Assembly (NCBI RefSeq): GCF_036588685.1 | Contig: NC_086378.1 | Location: 18,701,578 to 18,765,577, forward strand | Direction of reading: 5' to 3' | Origin: Mytilus trossulus | Taxonomy: Eukaryota; Mollusca; Bivalvia; Mytilida; Mytilidae | DNA length: 64,000 nucleotides | Part shown: one piece after another, positions 60,271 through 64,000 of the stretch | How the letters are laid out: each line of letters starts with the position of its first letter | Position numbering within the stretch: the first letter of the stretch is position 1 | The notes under the pieces: model-generated | Database searches by the model: none | The model's input: only the letters and a program-made list of their open reading frames with translations | What the model was told of the DNA's origin: nothing | Made by a program: the position numbers and the translations under genes

Positions 60271-63176
60271 AATGGAAATGATATATTATCAAATAAATAA
60301 ATTATTAAAATATTAAATAATCATACAAAGACGTCAACAACTTATTCTAAAAATAATCAACAATTATAAATCGGAAATATTTTATATACTTTTAAATTGA
60401 AATGTTCAACTCATATCCTGTCAGTAGTTCATGTGAACTGTATCCGTTAGTGTCATTGCCTACATTTAAATATATATGTAATATAGACGTCATATATAGA
60501 TCTGTTCAGTGTGTCAGCGTCCGTGTTCTGTCATTCTGAACTGTACGCGATGCTAGCGCGTGCATTGATGTCAGTCAGTTGGTGCGCGCGCTTTTTAATG
60601 ATGTTAGTCAGCTTGGGTATAATCAGATCATGCATAATGGTTTTAACCGATTAAGAGGATTAATTTGTAAATATATTAATTCTTATTTTTTTCTGCCCAC
60701 ATGTATAAATCGAGTACGCATAATATCTTTTTTTTAATAAAGATAACAATTAGAAATGTAATAATCATTTATGTGCAATTTTTATATACTCCGATATGAT
60801 TTACACTTGAACTCTATTCGGTGACAGTTTTTAGATAATATGCAAGGTCACAAAATGGCCATGAAGTTAATATTGTAACTATGGTGTTTATTGAAGGATC
60901 AAGATATTATGTTAAACAAATGTCTCGTAAATGAGTTCCACTTGGCCACAAATAGGCGTCAGGTTGTGTTCCTGACTAATATTGTCTTATTTAGCGCGAT
61001 TGTAAAGATATTTTAGAAAAGGGTTCTTGCGCTACAAATCTCCCCTTTGGATACACTGACAATATTTATCCAAATTCGAGTATTTACTCTTATACTATTG
61101 AAAAACATTTAGTAACCAAACCATTAGACCTATTTCTTTAAAGAGGTATTTGTTTGGGAATTTTGGAATCATATTTTACTAATTACATTTTATTGGGATA
61201 AGGAAATCAAATTCTTATTCGTCACTATACGTTTTTCAAATTGTCTTTTGCATTTCCTTCTTAGAGTATTGTAAAGTGTAAAATCAGGAATGGTTTTATC
61301 GAAATTTTTACCTTCAAAATCTGCATTATAGATGTATATTTATTTGTTTGTGAAGATATCATATACTGTCCAAAGGTAAACAAAAGATTATTATTCACGG
61401 CATGGTACAAAATGATAAAAATATCGGTCGTACACCGTACTAAAAGATACAGCCATAGACCGGGTTCATGACCAATGAATTGTGTATGAAACTCTGAACC
61501 CGTGTGAGGTAAGACTTCTTGTTTATGTAAGAGACTTTTGGTTATTTGTAATTATCTATGATCGTTTTAAGATCGAAAGAAACAGGGAAAAACAAATGTT
61601 TTCAAAGGAATTGAAACAAAAAGAATTTAAATTGATTTAACAAAGATATCAAGGTTAATACAAAAAATACGGACATTTCGGTCCTTTCCTTTCAAACTTT
61701 TTTAATATTCCTACAATATTTCTTGTCTGAAAACTTAATATGCTCATCTTTAGAACACTGTTGTTGTTTATATATTTTCATGTATTTGGAATTTTGATTT
61801 GCATTTATCTTCCTCATGTGTTTCTTTTTATTTTTTGTTGTATTTCTATTTAGTTTCATCTTTAAACAATAGTATACTACTTTTCAATATATAAAAAATA
61901 AATTATAAGTGATATTCCCATAATCAGATGGGCGTATTCTTGACAGAAATTCTAGAGTTATCTTCCTTTACTGGTGATGATAAAAAATCTTGACAGAGCT
62001 CGGTTACTTTAGAAATCGAATTATGTGTACAGATTTTAAATACATTTTCTTTATCTATGCCTTTCACTTATGACTAAAAATTGTCCCAATAGTTATGAAT
62101 GGTTACTTACGAATAGTCAGGCAAAAAAACCCAAAACAATGTCACATGCTTATGAACAAACTTATCACAAATGTATACATATATTTACCTACGATCTTCT
62201 TATATGATATACTTCTGTACATAGTGAAGTTGGATGGAATCCTCGAGTTTTATATGTTAAACAAAAGTAAATAGTGCATAATTGTTTCCTGTGCAGTGTA
62301 TTAGCAAATTCAGCCAAAGGGACATGCAAACACCCTTCAATAATTAATTGATTGTAATTACACCTGCCTGTAACTATTTTGTTTGTTTATAGACAGTATA
62401 GGTAAGTTAATTAAGCAATCATTTACCTTCACATCCGTTGTATTTACATGTGTTAATTTGTAATTAATTGTAATTAATTGATTTTTACATAAAGAAAATT
62501 TGTTAATACTTGATTCTCACTAATTAATAATGATCTCATTATATTAATATACTTCCTTTCGTTTAGATGTAGATTCAATATTTTCTGTAATATATTAGAT
62601 TTTCTGACAACATATTTTATTCTTTCTTTTTATCATAGCCTTTTGCTCTGCTTTTTATGCATTTATTGAATATATCTGACATTAAATGATAATGCTTATA
62701 TTTATTTACTTATTGTTTTTATGCTTTAGTAAAGTTATTATTTTGATTTTCAAGTGATTTGCTGACTCCCCCGTTCAATGCACATAGAGGCGCTCGCCAC
62801 GTGAACTTTGACTCTGGAGGCTCACAAATCAAATACATTTGCTCTCATTATATTTGCATGTTGTTTTTCATTTTCATTTGGTAGTATTTGCATGATGCTG
62901 CATGATTTAAAAAAAAAAGTATGTGATAGTCGGTTAAAGGGCTCACCAGAGCTTATGTCTTGTCTGTTTTTATGTATATATATATGCCCGACTATAAATG
63001 AAATTTACCTACTTTACTTGCTTTATTTCTTTTTAGATAAGAAAATGCTTTTCAACTTAAATTTGGCAAAACAAGACAAGACAATATTTTATTTAAGTCT
63101 CACCTCTTCTTTTCAAAAAGCGTACACATAAAACACCCACTCTAAAATGACATAAAATGAGCTATGAGAAAATTAA
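60271..63176. other. Region upstream of the DOK-type gene, no other gene seen
   Basis: Contains the presumed promoter of the minus-strand DOK-type gene. The block at about 60510-60620 is the least AT-rich, with GCGCGCGC-like words. On the minus strand ATGACGTCT (about 60486-60494) is one base off the CRE consensus TGACGTCA, a weak hint only. The rest is AT-rich without exons. Confidence 0.35.
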
Positions 63177-63338
63177 GAAATAATTCATGGAAGCCATAGA
63201 TTATTGGAAATTTACACATGGCCTGGGCCGTGATATTCGAATTTTTTCCTGAGCGTTAGCGAGGGATAAAATCAACGAATATCACGGCCCAGGCCATGTG
63301 TAAATTTCCAATAATCTATGGCTTCCATGAATTATTTC
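63177..63338. repeat. Near-perfect foldback, 162 bp, with TGAGCGTTAGCGAGG centre
   Basis: The left arm from GAAATAATTCATGGAAGCCA to GGGCCGTGATATTCG is matched by the right arm from CGAATATCACGGCCCAGGCC to TGGCTTCCATGAATTATTTC, almost base for base over about 66 bp. The centre is CCTGAGCGTTAGCGAGGGAT plus AAAATCAA. The high arm identity suggests recent insertion or gene conversion between arms. Confidence 0.92.
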
Positions 63339-64000
63339 GATTCTAATAGGACAAATACGATCATTAAAAAAACTGAAGCGAGGGTGGGTAAATCTGTGTG
63401 TATGGCTGTTCTTTTTTACTCCCTGTTAGATAAAGCTCATCATTTTAATAGATCCGTAGCTTGCACGGATTTTTTCGTGAACAACCGCTGAAAAAAAATA
63501 TGTTTCGTTCTCAAAACCAACAATTGTCATGTTGATTTATATGTTTTTCCCGTGAGCTACCGTCAAATCCAAAGTTGACATTTCGTAACCAATGAGCCGG
63601 CATGTTGACTTGCTGAAATCAGTACATATGCGAATAATGCAATAGAATAGAAAATCAAACATAACCTACCTTGATAATCAATTTTAATACAATAGTAAAC
63701 GACATATCAATAGTTAACGTAACAGAAAACGTTCAACTCTAGAGTTTTCATTTGTATGACGTCATGTTTTGAAATGACTTAAATGCGCCAAAAACATTAA
63801 TAGACTTTCGCGGAATTTTATTTTATTTTTATTTTGTTGGTTTCTCCGAGCTCTTATGCATGACTTCTTTTTATTATGCATCCGAATAAGAATAAAAGTG
63901 ATTTTGTCTTTTCTGAATTGCAATTTTTAAAACAATTAAATCGACAAAGGGTTTGCAAATAGGTTTCAATACATGTGGATTTACGTGGGAAGTATATTGT
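63339..64000. other. Intergenic, no gene seen
   Basis: AT-rich DNA up to the window end. No exon, RNA gene or repeat family could be recognised. Confidence 0.35.

Noticed and set aside
61430-61515. Small structured RNA gene
   Set aside because: An eight-base stem (CGGGTTCA/TGAACCCG type) is present, but nothing else of a known RNA family was found.

Overview
The window looks like a bivalve mollusc nuclear genome, most likely a marine mussel (Mytilus or a close relative). The DNA is strongly AT-rich. Genes are split into short exons by long introns with clean GT/AG borders. Many intergenic repeats match families I recall as common in mussels. The species is inferred from repeat memory and gene content, not proven by the sequence.

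Four protein genes can be supported. (1) A seven-exon T-box gene of the Tbx20/H15/midline group lies on the minus strand (5327-12481, 422 aa). (2) A seven-exon Rab22/Rab31-like small GTPase lies on the plus strand (29486-36144, 201 aa); its double cysteine is followed by seven more residues. (3) A single-exon Toll-like receptor lies on the plus strand (46756-49308, 850 aa). (4) A five-exon DOK-type adaptor with a PH domain, an IRS-type PTB domain and a long tyrosine-containing tail lies on the minus strand (54623-60270, 899 aa). Its start sits in an exon with only 7 coding bases. The four genes do not look functionally linked. The last two are both signalling proteins, but nothing in the sequence ties them together.

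Layout: 1-5.3 kb is non-coding with repeat scraps. 5.3-12.5 kb is the T-box gene, with a terminal-inverted-repeat element in its second intron. 12.5-29.5 kb is non-coding. It holds a half copy of that element between direct repeats (13.2 kb), a foldback (19.1 kb), a 1.7 kb inverted-repeat element enclosing a decayed Penelope-like reverse transcriptase fragment (20.3-22.0 kb), and a tandem array of a ~441 bp unit carrying a tRNA-like SINE head (26.9-28.05 kb). 29.5-36.1 kb is the Rab gene, with an 18 bp minisatellite, a SINE, a small palindrome and a CATATGGTC-rich inverted-repeat element in its introns, followed by a foldback within its last intron. 36.1-46.7 kb is repeat-rich intergenic DNA. 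46.8-49.3 kb is the TLR. 49.3-54.6 kb is again repeats. 54.6-60.3 kb is the DOK gene. 60.3-64 kb is non-coding and ends with a near-perfect foldback.

The most notable system is a set of eight copies of a ~350 bp element carrying type I hammerhead ribozyme sequences (37.3, 39.5, 41.8, 44.9, 45.3, 51.05, 52.3 and 52.7 kb). Two pairs are tandem, as expected of hammerhead retrozymes that spread through circular RNA. Four copies keep the whole catalytic core, one tandem partner has lost the catalytic G8, and three are decayed. A second unusual pattern is a set of foldback elements with unrelated arms but similar small GC-rich centres.
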